The position numbers and the translations under genes were made by a program. From the NCBI RefSeq assembly GCF_017355985.1, contig NZ_JAFIQU010000005.1:248001-312000 (forward strand): DNA of 64,000 bases. Reading direction: 5' to 3'. Every line of letters begins with the position of its first letter. The first letter of the stretch is position 1. The DNA is from Arenibaculum pallidiluteum (lineage in GTDB: Bacteria; Pseudomonadota; Alphaproteobacteria; Azospirillales; Azospirillaceae). Below, one piece after another: positions 52,632 through 61,527 of this stretch. Below the pieces are notes generated by a model. The model saw only the letters and a list, made by a program, of their open reading frames with translations. It was not told where the DNA came from and ran no database searches.

Positions 52632-54260
52632 ATGTCGGAACGGGCCCGGTTTCTGGCCTTCGCCTTCGCCAACGCCGACGTGCTGATCGAGGCGGATGTC
52701 GAGGGGCGGATCACCTTCGCGGCCGGGGCGCTGGAGGCGTTGCTGTGCGCCGGACAGTCCGACCTGCTGGGCCGCCATCTGCATGACCTCGTCGGGCCGC
52801 AGGACCGCGGCCTCGTCAGGCGGCTGGTTCGCAACCTCACGCCCAATGCACGCCTGCGTCCGCGCGAGCTCCAGCTCCCCAGCCCCGACGGCGGGGTGCC
52901 GGTAACGCTCGCGGGGTTCCGGCTTGCCGGAAGCGTCCTGCGCAACCTGACCCTGACCCGGTCGGAGCGCCCGGGAAAGCTCGCCCGCGGGGTACAGGAC
53001 GCTGAGACGGGCCTGGCGACGGCGGAGACCTTCGAGCTGCGGCTCGGGGCACGCTACGGCGTCGAGCCCGGGCCTGGCGAAAGGCTGACGCTGCTGAAGC
53101 TGGACGGGCTCGCGGCGGTGCGCTCGCGTCTTGGCGCCGAGGCTACGGGGCGCCTGCTCGAGGAGGTCGGGGCTCTTCTGCGCGAGCATGCCGTGGAGGA
53201 TGAGCTGGCGGGAAGGCTCGCCGACGACCGCTTTGGCCTCGTGCACGGGCAAGCGGTCACCGCCGGGCGGATCGAGGCCGACCTTGCCGAGGCAGTCCGC
53301 GCGGAACGCATCGACGGGATAGAGGCGCAGGCCTCGACCGTGGAGCTGAACGCCCCCGACATCGCCGTCGAGGATGCCGGGCGTGTCCTGCTGTTCGCGG
53401 TGCGCCGCTTCGCCGAGGTCGGCGGGACGGCCATTGGCGACCTCAAGGGCGGCCTGCGCAGCCTCGTGGAGGACACGGTCTCTCGGGTGTCGGGTCTGCG
53501 CAGCACACTGCTGGACGGCCGGGTCGCACTGCAGTTTCAGCCCGTCGTCACGCTGCGGGACCGCTCGCTTCACCATTTCGAGGCGCTGTCGCGCTTTCCC
53601 GCGGGCGCCCCCGGGCCGACGGTCGCCTTCGCCGAGCAGGTCGGCATGGCGCCGGACCTGGACCTGCATGTCTGCCGGAAGGCACTCGACGTGCTTGCCG
53701 CCAATGCGGGGCGGGTGGGGGCGGGCATCGCCGTTAACATGTCAGCGGAATCCCTTGGCAGCGATCTCTTCATCGAGACGTTCCGGCGCCTGTCGCTGAA
53801 TGCCGGCGAGCTCCGCCGCTCTCTGATGATCGAGATCACGGAATCGAGCTCGATCCCGAACCTCGAGCGCGCCGCGCGGGTGATCGCGACGCTGCGCGCC
53901 GACGGCCATCGGGTCTGTCTGGACGATTTCGGTGCCGGGGCGGCCTCGTTCCCGTATCTCCAGGCCCTGGAGATCGACTTCGTGAAGATCGACGGCATCT
54001 ATGTCGACCGCCTCGGGCACGGTGCCCGGGACGACACGATCCTGCGCTCCATGATCGGGCTTTGCCACCAGCTCGGCGCGAAGGTCGTGGCCGAGCGCGT
54101 CGAGGAGGGCTCGCAGGCAGAGCAGCTCGCATCCTGGGGCGTCGAGCTGGCGCAGGGCTATCTTTTCGGCCGCCCGGCGGACGCCCCGGTCTATGCGCCG
54201 CCCCCGCTCGCCCCCGCGCGTGCGGCAAGGCGCCGCGGTACGCGCGAGGGCTGGGGCTGA
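52632..54260 (+). CDS. Cyclic-di-GMP phosphodiesterase (PAS - degenerate GGDEF - EAL)
   Basis: A 542-aa cytosolic protein from ATG 52632 (GGAGG 11 bases before). PAS-like N-terminus (FAFANADVLIEADVEGRITF), a GGDEF-like middle without the GGDEF loop (LLKLDGLAAVRSRLG...ADDRFGLVHG), and an EAL domain with LQFQPVV, E317-A-L in HHFEALSRF, NMSAES, IEITESS, DDFGAG, VKIDG, AERVEE and QGYLFGRP. All catalytic residues appear present, so it should cleave c-di-GMP. Followed by two small genes. Confidence 0.92.
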   Translation: MSERARFLAFAFANADVLIEADVEGRITFAAGALEALLCAGQSDLLGRHLHDLVGPQDRGLVRRLVRNLTPNARLRPRELQLPSPDGGVPVTLAGFRLAGSVLRNLTLTRSERPGKLARGVQDAETGLATAETFELRLGARYGVEPGPGERLTLLKLDGLAAVRSRLGAEATGRLLEEVGALLREHAVEDELAGRLADDRFGLVHGQAVTAGRIEADLAEAVRAERIDGIEAQASTVELNAPDIAVEDAGRVLLFAVRRFAEVGGTAIGDLKGGLRSLVEDTVSRVSGLRSTLLDGRVALQFQPVVTLRDRSLHHFEALSRFPAGAPGPTVAFAEQVGMAPDLDLHVCRKALDVLAANAGRVGAGIAVNMSAESLGSDLFIETFRRLSLNAGELRRSLMIEITESSSIPNLERAARVIATLRADGHRVCLDDFGAGAASFPYLQALEIDFVKIDGIYVDRLGHGARDDTILRSMIGLCHQLGAKVVAERVEEGSQAEQLASWGVELAQGYLFGRPADAPVYAPPPLAPARAARRRGTREGWG

Positions 54261-54351
54261 TTCCGCCGGGCGGGCGGCCCTTCGGCGATCCCGGCTGTTG
54301 GAACAGGGCCGCGGGGCCGGACCGGTCCGGCGGGCGCCCTCTTGCCGGAGA

Positions 54352-54705
54352 ATGACCATGCAGCCTTCCGCCCCCGACAATGCCCTGGCCGCCGGCGCGG
54401 CCCTTCTGGCCGCCGCGGACGGCGCGGATGCGGCGGCCCTGCGCCGGCGTCTCGGGAGCGACGATCCCGGCCTGCTCGACGCCTTCGACCGCCATCTCGG
54501 GCATCTGCGGGAATCCGATGGCGGCGATGTGGCCGTGGTCCAGGCCCTTGGCCCCGCGAAGGGAGACGCCGCGGCCGCCGCCGGCGTGATGGAGGCGCTG
54601 CTGCGCGCCGCAGGCGGTCCCGGCGCCATGGCGCCAGGCCAGGTCGCGGCCGCGCGGCGCGTCTGCGAGACCCTGAATCTGAGTCCGACCCGCTTCGGGC
54701 TCTGA
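54352..54705 (+). CDS. Hypothetical helical protein
   Basis: A 117-aa, alanine-rich, mostly helical protein (ALAAGAALLAAADGADAAAL; RRLGSDDPGLLDAFDRHLGH; AAARRVCETLNLSPTRFGL). Start ATG 54352 or 54358. It precedes the macro-domain gene by 16 bases and follows the EAL gene by 91. No family recognised. Confidence 0.6.
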   Translation: MTMQPSAPDNALAAGAALLAAADGADAAALRRRLGSDDPGLLDAFDRHLGHLRESDGGDVAVVQALGPAKGDAAAAAGVMEALLRAAGGPGAMAPGQVAAARRVCETLNLSPTRFGL

Positions 54706-54721
54706 GACGCCGGAGGACGGC

Positions 54722-55261
54722 ATGGAGATGGATTTCCGGATCGAGGACACCGTTCTCGAGGGGCGGGTCGTGGCCGTGAACCAGGATCTCGCCCGGATCG
54801 GCTGCGATGCGGTCGTGCTCTCGGCCCACCCGACGCTGCTGCCGGGTGGCGGCGTCTCGGGCGCGCTGCATCGCGCCGCCGGGCCCGAGCTCGCCCGGGC
54901 GGCGGGGCCCCTGGGACCGCTGGCGCCGGGCGAGGCGGCGGCGACGCCGGGCTTCGCGCTGCCTGCGCGGATGGTGATCCATGCCGTGGCCCCGCCGTGG
55001 TCGGGCGGTGGGAGGGGCGAGGCCGAGGGGCTTGCGCGTTGCTATGCCGCCGTGTTCCGGGTGGCGGCGGCAAGCGGCGCACGTTCGCTGGCCATTCCCG
55101 CCATCGGCGCCGGGATCTACGGCTGGCCGCCCGATGCGGCGGCCGCGATCGGCGTCGCGGCGGCCAGGGAGTTCGTCGTGGCGGGGCCCGGGCGGCGCGT
55201 CGTTTTCGCGCTTCTCGACCTCACGGCCTTTCGTGCCTTCTCGGACCTGCTGACGGGGTGA
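54722..55261 (+). CDS. Macro domain protein, ADP-ribose binding
   Basis: A 179-aa protein with the macro fold: VVLSAHPTLLPGGGVSGALH (the N-x-x-L-x-G-G-G loop, with the usual Asn replaced by H), AGPELARAAG, an ALPARMVIHAVAPPW strand and SLAIPAIGAGIYGWPPDAAA (the phosphate loop). It likely binds or hydrolyses ADP-ribose or O-acetyl-ADP-ribose. The missing Asn questions hydrolase activity. Same strand as the preceding small gene. Confidence 0.85.
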   Translation: MEMDFRIEDTVLEGRVVAVNQDLARIGCDAVVLSAHPTLLPGGGVSGALHRAAGPELARAAGPLGPLAPGEAAATPGFALPARMVIHAVAPPWSGGGRGEAEGLARCYAAVFRVAAASGARSLAIPAIGAGIYGWPPDAAAAIGVAAAREFVVAGPGRRVVFALLDLTAFRAFSDLLTG

Positions 55262-55270
55262 GGCGTCCCG

Positions 55271-55480
55271 TCAGCGCCGTGCCGGGTTCTCGGTTCCTTC
55301 CGCAGGCGTCGGCGGCTCGGCCTCGGAAGGCTCGGCGGCATCTCCGGCCGGTCGTCCCGCGGCGTGCTCCAGCAGCAGTCGGGCCGCTCTCAGCTTCTCC
55401 TCGGACCGCGCAATGGCTTCCCGACAGCGCCGTATCGCGCGCTGCCCGGCCGTGACGAGCTGCTGCCGGCCCTGGTCCAT
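55271..55480 (-). CDS. Small hypothetical protein
   Basis: A 69-aa protein starting with MDQGRQQLVTAGQRAIRRCR, a basic helix, followed by a glutamate/proline-rich end. GGAGG five bases before ATG is a strong ribosome site. Convergent with the macro gene. Possibly small coiled coil; unknown function. Confidence 0.55.
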   Translation of the reverse strand: MDQGRQQLVTAGQRAIRRCREAIARSEEKLRAARLLLEHAAGRPAGDAAEPSEAEPPTPAEGTENPARR

Positions 55481-55668
55481 GGCGGCCTCCGTGGCCCACC
55501 AGACTGCAGCGACTGGCGCTGCTGTGGGAGGCCGGCGGTGGCGGTATCCCTGAATTCACGCGGCCCGACCGAAGGCGGGGTGCCTCGCCCGGAAGATGGA
55601 ACGCCCGCCACGGCCGAGGCTTCTATCCGGGAGCGCGTCCGCGCCGTCGTCACGGGGAGGGGAACTCG

Positions 55669-55755
55669 ATGCTCAAGGTGCTGGGGTGGCTGATCGCGAT
55701 CATCTTCATCATCGGCCTCCTGGTCGTCTTCGGCGTTCTCAAGCTGATCTTCTGA
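55669..55755 (+). CDS. 28-aa single-helix membrane protein
   Basis: A very short gene, MLKVLGWLIAIIFIIGLLVV then FGVLKLIF. It is a hydrophobic helix with a lysine at each end. GGGGAGGGG with six bases to the ATG is one of the best ribosome sites in the window, which argues for translation. It overlaps the end of the EamA gene by 17 bases in convergent orientation. Small membrane proteins of this size may stabilise larger complexes; the target is unknown. Confidence 0.65.
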   Translation: MLKVLGWLIAIIFIIGLLVVFGVLKLIF

Positions 55756-56701
55756 TGCCGGCCACCGCGGTGTCGCCCGCCGCTTGTGCGGCCGGGACCC
55801 GCGCGCCCGCGCGGGCCGGCATGGTCATGGCCGCAACGCCGAGGACCACGAAGGCAAGGCCGGCCCAGGCCGTGGGCGTCGGCTGCTCGCCCAGGAAGAT
55901 CATGCCGATGGCGACGCCGAAGGGAACGCGCAGATAGGCCTGCGCCGTGGTTCCCACGGACCCGAGTGTCCGGATCAGGCGGAAGTAAATCACGAAGGCG
56001 AGCGCCGTTGAGAAGACCGACAGGCCCAGCAGCGCACCCAGCGAGGCGGGCGAGGGCGACAGCGTCCATGGGCGGTCGACCACAAGGCTCAGCGGGATAA
56101 GCAGGGCCGCGCCGCAGATCAGCGAGCCCGCCGCGGGCACCATGGGATGCAGGCCCGAGAAGTTGCGCCCGAACAGGGCGGCCCCCGCATAGCACACCGT
56201 CGCGGCGACGATGGCGAGCTGCGCGGCCACGTCCCTGCCAAGCCCACCCAGCACGCCGGGGCCCACGATCAGGCAGATTCCCGCCAGCCCCAGGACGACG
56301 CCCGCGAGCTTTCTTCGGTCGGTGGCCTGGCCGCGGGCGAGAGCCAGCGAAAGCAGGAAGGCGAAGACCGGCGTGGTGGCGTTCAGGATCGTCGCAAGGC
56401 CGGCCTCCACCGTCAGCTCGGCCCAGGCGATCAGCGTGAAGGGCACCGCGCTGTTGAGGCACGCCTGCACCATCAGGCGACCCCAGACGCCCCTGTCGCG
56501 CGGCAGCGCGATGCCCCTAAGGCGCATCAGGGCGAGCAGGAGAAGCCCCGCCATGGCCGTGCGCGCCGCGATCAGCGTCACCGGCGGGATCGTCCCGACC
56601 CCGATCCTGATGAAGGTGTAGGAGGCGCCCCACAGGAAGGCGAGGGTCGCAAGGAGGGCCAGCTCCACGGGAAGGCGGGTGGGCGCATGGTTGATTAGCA
56701 T
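55739..56701 (-). CDS. EamA/DMT family transporter
   Basis: A 320-aa protein from ATG 56701 with ten helices in two EamA repeats: ALLATLAFLWGASYTFIRIG, NSAVPFTLIAWAELTVEAGL and NATTPVFAFLLSLALARGQ in the first, and VVLGLAGICLIVGPGVLGGL, TLGSVGTTAQAYLRVPFGVA, MIFLGEQPTPTAWAGLAFVV in the second. These are drug/metabolite exporters. It is divergent from an ArsR regulator over 134 bases, which probably controls it. Confidence 0.92.
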   Translation of the reverse strand: MLINHAPTRLPVELALLATLAFLWGASYTFIRIGVGTIPPVTLIAARTAMAGLLLLALMRLRGIALPRDRGVWGRLMVQACLNSAVPFTLIAWAELTVEAGLATILNATTPVFAFLLSLALARGQATDRRKLAGVVLGLAGICLIVGPGVLGGLGRDVAAQLAIVAATVCYAGAALFGRNFSGLHPMVPAAGSLICGAALLIPLSLVVDRPWTLSPSPASLGALLGLSVFSTALAFVIYFRLIRTLGSVGTTAQAYLRVPFGVAIGMIFLGEQPTPTAWAGLAFVVLGVAAMTMPARAGARVPAAQAAGDTAVAGIRRSA

Positions 56702-56835
56702 GGACGGGCCTTGGCGGATGGGGAGCAGGGCGGGCACTCTGCCATGCCTCGCCGAGCCGGTCCCCGGGCGATGCTGCGGCGACGGCCGAAGTCTCGCGCC
56801 GTGACCGGACCCATGGCCTGCGCTAGGCTCCCGTC

Positions 56836-57588
56836 ATGACGAGCACCGTTCCGCCTGCCGGTCCGGCGATGATCTCCGGCAATGCCCTGGCCAGCGTGGC
56901 CGCCCTGATCGGCGATGTCGCGCGCGCCAACATTCTTCTGGCGCTGATGGATGGCCGGGCGCTGACCGCGGGCGAGCTTGCCTGGCATGCCGGGGTCAGC
57001 GCCTCGACCACCAGCGGGCATCTCGCGAAGCTCGCCGATGCCGGGCTGCTGGACGTCGAGCGGCAGGGCCGGCACCGCTACTACCGGCTGGCGGGTGCGG
57101 ACGTCGCCCGTGCGGTCGAGGCGCTGATGGCGGCCGCTGCGGCGGGGCCACGCCGCCATCGGCCCTGCGGCCCGCGCGACGAGGCGATGCGCCTTGCCCG
57201 CACCTGCTACGACCATCTGGCCGGCCGGCTCGGCACGGCGCTGACCGATGCCCTTGTGGCGCGGGAGCATCTGGTGATCGCCGACGGGCTCGGCCTCGTC
57301 ACGGCTTCGGGCGAGGAGTTCCTGGCCGGGTTCGGGATCGATCCGTCGGTCCTTGCGCCGGGGCGGCGGCCGGCCTGCCGGACTTGCCTGGACTGGAGCG
57401 AGCGCCGTCCGCATCTGGCCGGCCGGCTCGGTTCGGCCCTTCGCCACCGCTGCCTGGAGCTCGGCTGGATCGCGCCGGTGCCGCACAGCCGCGCGGTCGC
57501 GATCACGGCGCCGGGCCGGCGCGGCTTCGCCGCCGAATTCGGAATCCTCGATGGCCATCTGGCCGTGGCCGCGCCGGCCCGGGGCTGA
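56836..57588 (+). CDS. ArsR family transcriptional regulator
   Basis: A 250-aa regulator. Winged helix-turn-helix at about 18-95: RANILLALMDGRALTAGELA, WHAGVSASTTSGHLAKLADA (recognition helix) and RQGRHRYYRLAG (wing). The C-terminal half (CRTCLDWSERRPHLAGRLGS) with a pair of cysteines may hold the effector or metal site. It is longer than classical 100-aa ArsR. Divergent with EamA, the likely target. Confidence 0.92.
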   Translation: MTSTVPPAGPAMISGNALASVAALIGDVARANILLALMDGRALTAGELAWHAGVSASTTSGHLAKLADAGLLDVERQGRHRYYRLAGADVARAVEALMAAAAAGPRRHRPCGPRDEAMRLARTCYDHLAGRLGTALTDALVAREHLVIADGLGLVTASGEEFLAGFGIDPSVLAPGRRPACRTCLDWSERRPHLAGRLGSALRHRCLELGWIAPVPHSRAVAITAPGRRGFAAEFGILDGHLAVAAPARG

Positions 57589-57666
57589 AGGTGCAGCGCC
57601 GAGTGTCCGCGCCCGGCATGCCGTGGCACAATGACCGCGAGCGGGTCCGTGAGGCGGAGGTCCGAG

Positions 57667-58200
57667 ATGCGCATGCGTGAGGTCGGGGCGCCGGAATACC
57701 GCTGGCCGGCCAAGGCGCTGCACTGGACGACCGTCGTCCTTCTCCTGATTGTCCTGCCCATGGGCGCGGTGATCAAATTCGTGAAGGACGAGGTGAAGCT
57801 GGACTTCTACGCCGTCCACGAATCCCTGGGGCTCGTGGTCCTGGCCGTGATGCTTGTGCGGCTGGTCTTCCGGCTGCTGAACCCGCCGCCGCCGCACGAT
57901 GCGCTTCCCGCGCCCCTGCGCGTCGTGGCGGGAGCCGTACACTGGCTGCTCTATGCGGCGCTGATCGCGATGCCGGTCAGCGGGTTCCTCGCGACCAACG
58001 CATGGGGGTTCCCGCTGCGCTGGTTCGGCCTCTTCCCGGTACCGAGCCCACTGGGCGAGGACAAGGCGATCGCTCCGCTTCTCTCAGCGGTGCACGAGAC
58101 GCTGGGATGGACGATCTTGGTGCTTCTCGCGCTCCATGTCGGCGGCGTGCTGTTCCATCACGTCCTGCGCCGCGACGGCACGTTGCACCGGATGCTCTGA
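57667..58200 (+). CDS. Cytochrome b561
   Basis: A 177-aa membrane protein from ATG 57667. Four helices with the histidines of the two hemes: WPAKALHW (helix 1), DFYAVHESLGLVV (helix 2), GAVHWLLYAAL (helix 3) and SAVHETLGWTI plus ALHVGGVLFHH (helix 4). It moves electrons across or within the inner membrane, probably from quinol. GTCCGAG before the ATG is a weak ribosome site. Its stop is four bases from the convergent opgH end. Confidence 0.93.
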   Translation: MRMREVGAPEYRWPAKALHWTTVVLLLIVLPMGAVIKFVKDEVKLDFYAVHESLGLVVLAVMLVRLVFRLLNPPPPHDALPAPLRVVAGAVHWLLYAALIAMPVSGFLATNAWGFPLRWFGLFPVPSPLGEDKAIAPLLSAVHETLGWTILVLLALHVGGVLFHHVLRRDGTLHRML

Positions 58201-58203
58201 CGC

Positions 58204-60030
58204 TCAGGAGGCGGGGGCTGGCTCGGGCACCGGCTGGTTGCCGGCCGACTGGGCCGGTGGCTCGGATGCCGTCTCCTCCGAGGGCTCGAGCAGGCGGGTA
58301 ATCTCGGGGGGCGGGGCGAGGTCCTCGGGGATCGCGCACAGACGCAGGTCTGCGAGCAAGGCGCCCACCGCGGGGCTCGAGGTCGCGCAGGCGAAGGGGA
58401 TGCAGCCGAGCCATGCCGCCAGCGACGGCGCGGCCCAGGGCAGGGTGCCCGGAGCCTTCCAGGCGAGCAGCCCCGCGACCGCGGCGCCCAGGGCCGTCTG
58501 GGGCCACAGACCGGCCGCCGCCTCCCGCGGCGCGAGAGTCCGGTCGCGGCGGTTCTGCGCCTCCCAGATCACCTTGGCGCCGAAAGGCAGCCCGGCCATG
58601 AAGATCGCCTCGGCCACCATCATCACAGGGCCGACGAGCCAGGAGAACACCGTCTCGAGCAGCGCCCCTGCGAGGAGCCGCGGTCCGCCGCCGAAGCGCC
58701 GGCGCTCGTGCCGGTCCAGCAGGACGCCGAGCACGCCGAGCAGGCGGGGCGCCATGCCGATGCCGATCGAAGCGGCGAAGAGGCCGGCTCCCAGCGCCGC
58801 AGGAAACGGCTCGGCCCCGGGCGGGACAGGCACCCAGAGCATCGCGAGGCCGCAGGCCAGCATCAGCAGCCAGAGCGGCGCGCCGAGATACATGAACACC
58901 GCGTTCACGAGCTGGAACCGCCCCATGGGATGCAGGTCGAGCCGGCCCAGCAGGCGGAGATACTGCATGTTGCCGAGGCACCAGCGCAGGTCGCGCTTCA
59001 CGAAGTCGGGCAGGCTCGGCGGGTTCTCCTCCCAGCTCCCGATCTCCTCGGGGAGCACGCGGACCTCCCAGCCGGCCCGGCGCATCATGGCGGCCTCGAC
59101 CTGGTCGTGGCTGAGCACCTGGCCACCGAGGGGGCCGCGGCCGGGCAGGTCCGGGAAACGGCAATGCTCCAGGAAGGGTTCCGGGCGGATCAGGGCGTTG
59201 TGGCCCCAGAAGGGGCCGCCGTCGCCCTGCCACCACGCGGCCCCGAGCGTGTGGGCGCGCATGGCGTGGCGCATCCCGAACTGGAAGATGCGGGCGAAGG
59301 CGCTGCCGCTCGGCAGCCCGACCACGAGGCTCTGAAGAATGCCGAGGCGCGGGTTCGCCTGCATCACCCGCACCATGCGCACGAGCGAGGGCCCGGACAT
59401 CAGGCTGTCGGCGTCCAGCACGGCGACGAAGGCATAGGTGCCGCGGCTGCGGGCCAGGAACTCGCGCAGGTTGCCGGCCTTGAAGCCGGTGTTCTCGTCG
59501 CGCCGGCGGTAGTGCACGCGCCCGGCGTGGCGGCGCGGCAGGGCGGACATGGCGGCCTCCTCGGCGGCCACGACCTCGGGGCGCGCGCTGTCGCTGAGCA
59601 CATGGACGTCGAACATGGCCCCCCAGCCGGTGGCGTCCAGGCTGTCGAGCATCACCTCGACGCGCCGGAGGACCCGCCCGGCGTCCTCGTGCCGGATGCA
59701 GACCGCCAGCGCAGTCCGCGCCGTCAGGGGATCCTCCTCGCCATGGGCGCGCAGCCCGGGGAAGACGAGCCCGGCCGGGTCGCGGGCCAGGCGCGCGATC
59801 GCGAAGCCCAGGGCCGAATTCCAGAAGCCCAGCATGGTCCAGGGCAGGCCAAGGACGAATGCCGCCATGATGACGGCCTCCAGCCAGTGCCAGCCATTGA
59901 CCGAGAGCAGCGCCGCCATGGTCCCCGCCATGGCCACGAGGCCCGAAAGGGTGAGGGCCGCGACCAGCGCGCGGCGCCGGACCAGAATCCGCCTGCACGG
60001 CTCTTCGGCCGTTCCCGCACGTTGCCCCAT
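58204..60030 (-). CDS. opgH: Glucans biosynthesis glucosyltransferase H
   Basis: A 608-aa GT2-family enzyme that makes beta-1,2-glucan backbones of periplasmic glucans. ATG 60030 is chosen; the frame extends to 60141, across the divergent gene's start. Two N-terminal helices, then DVHVLSDSARPEVVAAEE, DENTGFKAGNLREFL, VLDADSLMSG (DxD), GDGGPFWGHNALI, SHDQVEAAMMRRAGW and KRDLRWCLGNMQYLRLL (QxxRW type), then C-terminal helices. opgG is normally next to opgH; it is not seen here. Needs UDP-glucose and acyl carrier protein in known cases. Confidence 0.92.
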   Translation of the reverse strand: MGQRAGTAEEPCRRILVRRRALVAALTLSGLVAMAGTMAALLSVNGWHWLEAVIMAAFVLGLPWTMLGFWNSALGFAIARLARDPAGLVFPGLRAHGEEDPLTARTALAVCIRHEDAGRVLRRVEVMLDSLDATGWGAMFDVHVLSDSARPEVVAAEEAAMSALPRRHAGRVHYRRRDENTGFKAGNLREFLARSRGTYAFVAVLDADSLMSGPSLVRMVRVMQANPRLGILQSLVVGLPSGSAFARIFQFGMRHAMRAHTLGAAWWQGDGGPFWGHNALIRPEPFLEHCRFPDLPGRGPLGGQVLSHDQVEAAMMRRAGWEVRVLPEEIGSWEENPPSLPDFVKRDLRWCLGNMQYLRLLGRLDLHPMGRFQLVNAVFMYLGAPLWLLMLACGLAMLWVPVPPGAEPFPAALGAGLFAASIGIGMAPRLLGVLGVLLDRHERRRFGGGPRLLAGALLETVFSWLVGPVMMVAEAIFMAGLPFGAKVIWEAQNRRDRTLAPREAAAGLWPQTALGAAVAGLLAWKAPGTLPWAAPSLAAWLGCIPFACATSSPAVGALLADLRLCAIPEDLAPPPEITRLLEPSEETASEPPAQSAGNQPVPEPAPAS

Positions 60031-60134
60031 GACTGTTCCCGCTGCCCCGTACCCGATGACTCCCGATGACGGTTGACGGGACCAGTCCCGCGCCGACATT
60101 CCTGGGCCAACAAGCAGTATGTCGGGGGAGCCGC

Positions 60135-61112
60135 GTGTCAATCGGATTGGCGGAGGCTTTGTGGATCACCGCACCCGGCCGCGCCGAGCTGCGGCCCGTG
60201 GCGTTGCGCGCACCGGGACCTGGCGAGGCGCTCGTCCGGGCGGACTGGGGCGGCATCAGCCGCGGCACCGAGGCGCTGGTGCTGCGCGGCGGCGTGCCGG
60301 AAGCCGAGCACGCGCGCATGCGCTGCCCCCACCAGGAGGGCGAGTTTCCCTTTCCCGTCAAATACGGCTATGCGCAGGTCGGCGTGGTCGAGGCGGGGCC
60401 GGACGCGACTCTCGGCCGCAGCGTCTTCTGCCTGCATCCCCATCAGGATCGCTTCGTGGTGCCGGTCGAGGCGCTGCACCCGGTGCCCGGCGACGTGCCG
60501 CCCGGGCGCGCCGTCCTGGCCGCGAACATGGAGACGGCTCTGAACGGCCTGTGGGACGGAGGGCCGCGGCCGGGCGACCGGATCGCGGTGGTCGGCGCCG
60601 GGGTGGTGGGCGCCCTGGCGGCCTATCTGTGCGGACGGATCCCGGGAACCGAGACCACGCTGGTGGACATCGATCCGTCCCGCGCGGCCCTGGCGGCGGC
60701 GCTCGGCGTCGGGTTCGCCGCTCCAGAGCACGCGCCCCATGACTGCGACCTCGTCTTCCATGCGAGCGCCAGCGCTGCGGGCCTCGCCACCGCGATCGGC
60801 TGCGCGGGGTTCGAGGCCCGCGTGATTGAGCTGAGCTGGTATGGGAACAACGCGGTCCTTGTGCCCCTGGGCGGCGCCTATCATGCGGGGCGAATCAAGC
60901 TGGTCTCGTCCCAGGTGGGATCGGTCGCCGAGTCGCGGCGGGCGCGGTGGAGCCACGGGCGGCGGATGGACAAGGCCATCTCCCTGCTGGCGGACGGACG
61001 ACTGGACGCGCTGCTGACGGGCGCGACGCCGCTGCGGGAGCTGCCCGACACCTATCCCGCCGTCCTGGGGGCGCCCGGGACCCTGTGCCACCGCGTCCGC
61101 TACGACGCCTGA
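60135..61112 (+). CDS. Medium-chain dehydrogenase-like protein of pterin cluster
   Basis: A 325-aa protein from GTG 60135 with GGGGGAG before it. N-terminal GroES-like part ([20 protein letters not shown]) without the classical Cys zinc site, and a Rossmann part with [18 protein letters not shown] (NAD(P)-binding, GxGxxG) and [13 protein letters not shown]. It begins the operon with the PTPS-like, GT4 and methyltransferase genes; spacing to the next gene is 10 bases. It may oxidise or reduce a side chain of the product. Divergent from opgH. Confidence 0.87.
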   Translation: MSIGLAEALWITAPGRAELRPVALRAPGPGEALVRADWGGISRGTEALVLRGGVPEAEHARMRCPHQEGEFPFPVKYGYAQVGVVEAGPDATLGRSVFCLHPHQDRFVVPVEALHPVPGDVPPGRAVLAANMETALNGLWDGGPRPGDRIAVVGAGVVGALAAYLCGRIPGTETTLVDIDPSRAALAAALGVGFAAPEHAPHDCDLVFHASASAAGLATAIGCAGFEARVIELSWYGNNAVLVPLGGAYHAGRIKLVSSQVGSVAESRRARWSHGRRMDKAISLLADGRLDALLTGATPLRELPDTYPAVLGAPGTLCHRVRYDA

Positions 61113-61122
61113 GGGAGGTCGC

Positions 61123-61527
61123 ATGTACGCTGTCGAGGTCCGCGATCACATCATGATCGCCCACAGCCTGCCGGGAGAGACCTTCGGCCCGGCGCAGCGC
61201 CTTCACGGGGCGACCTTCGTCGTGGATGCGACCTTCTTCCGCGAGCGCCTGGACGAGGACGAGATCGTCGTCGATATCGGCCTTGCGACCGAGGCGCTGT
61301 CCGCCGCGCTGGAGCCGCTGCGCTACCGAAACCTCGACGAGGTTCCGGAGATGAAGGGACGCAAGACGACGACCGAGTTCCTGGCCCGCCACATCTTCGA
61401 CCGGCTCGCCGATGCGATCCGCGCAGGCCGCCTGGGCCCAGCGGGCCGGGAGATCCGGCGCCTCCGGGTCACGCTGCATGAATCCCATGTGGCGCGCGCC
61501 TGGTTCGAGGCGGATGTTGACGGCTGA
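61123..61527 (+). CDS. Divergent 6-pyruvoyl tetrahydropterin synthase / QueD-like protein
   Basis: A 134-aa T-fold protein. H14 (IAHSL) and H28 (LHGATF) match two zinc ligands, but the third ligand of the HGH motif is A30 here. The catalytic Cys before HGH is not present (GPAQRLHG), whereas [11 protein letters not shown] and [12 protein letters not shown] with the substrate Glu are kept. So it keeps the pterin-binding fold but changes the metal site. The context (GT, MT, RibD) suggests a pterin product rather than queuosine. Its end overlaps the next gene by 14 bases. Confidence 0.85.
   Translation: MYAVEVRDHIMIAHSLPGETFGPAQRLHGATFVVDATFFRERLDEDEIVVDIGLATEALSAALEPLRYRNLDEVPEMKGRKTTTEFLARHIFDRLADAIRAGRLGPAGREIRRLRVTLHESHVARAWFEADVDG

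Noticed and set aside
57977-60361. 794-codon minus-strand frame over opgH
   Set aside because: opgH at 58204-60030 in another frame of the same strand has all motifs; this frame is shadow.
61123-61527. Queuosine biosynthesis by a queD gene
   Set aside because: Neighbours are glycosyltransferase and methyltransferase, no queC or queE is close, and the zinc site is altered; the YhhQ-like transporter at 42874 is 18 kb away.
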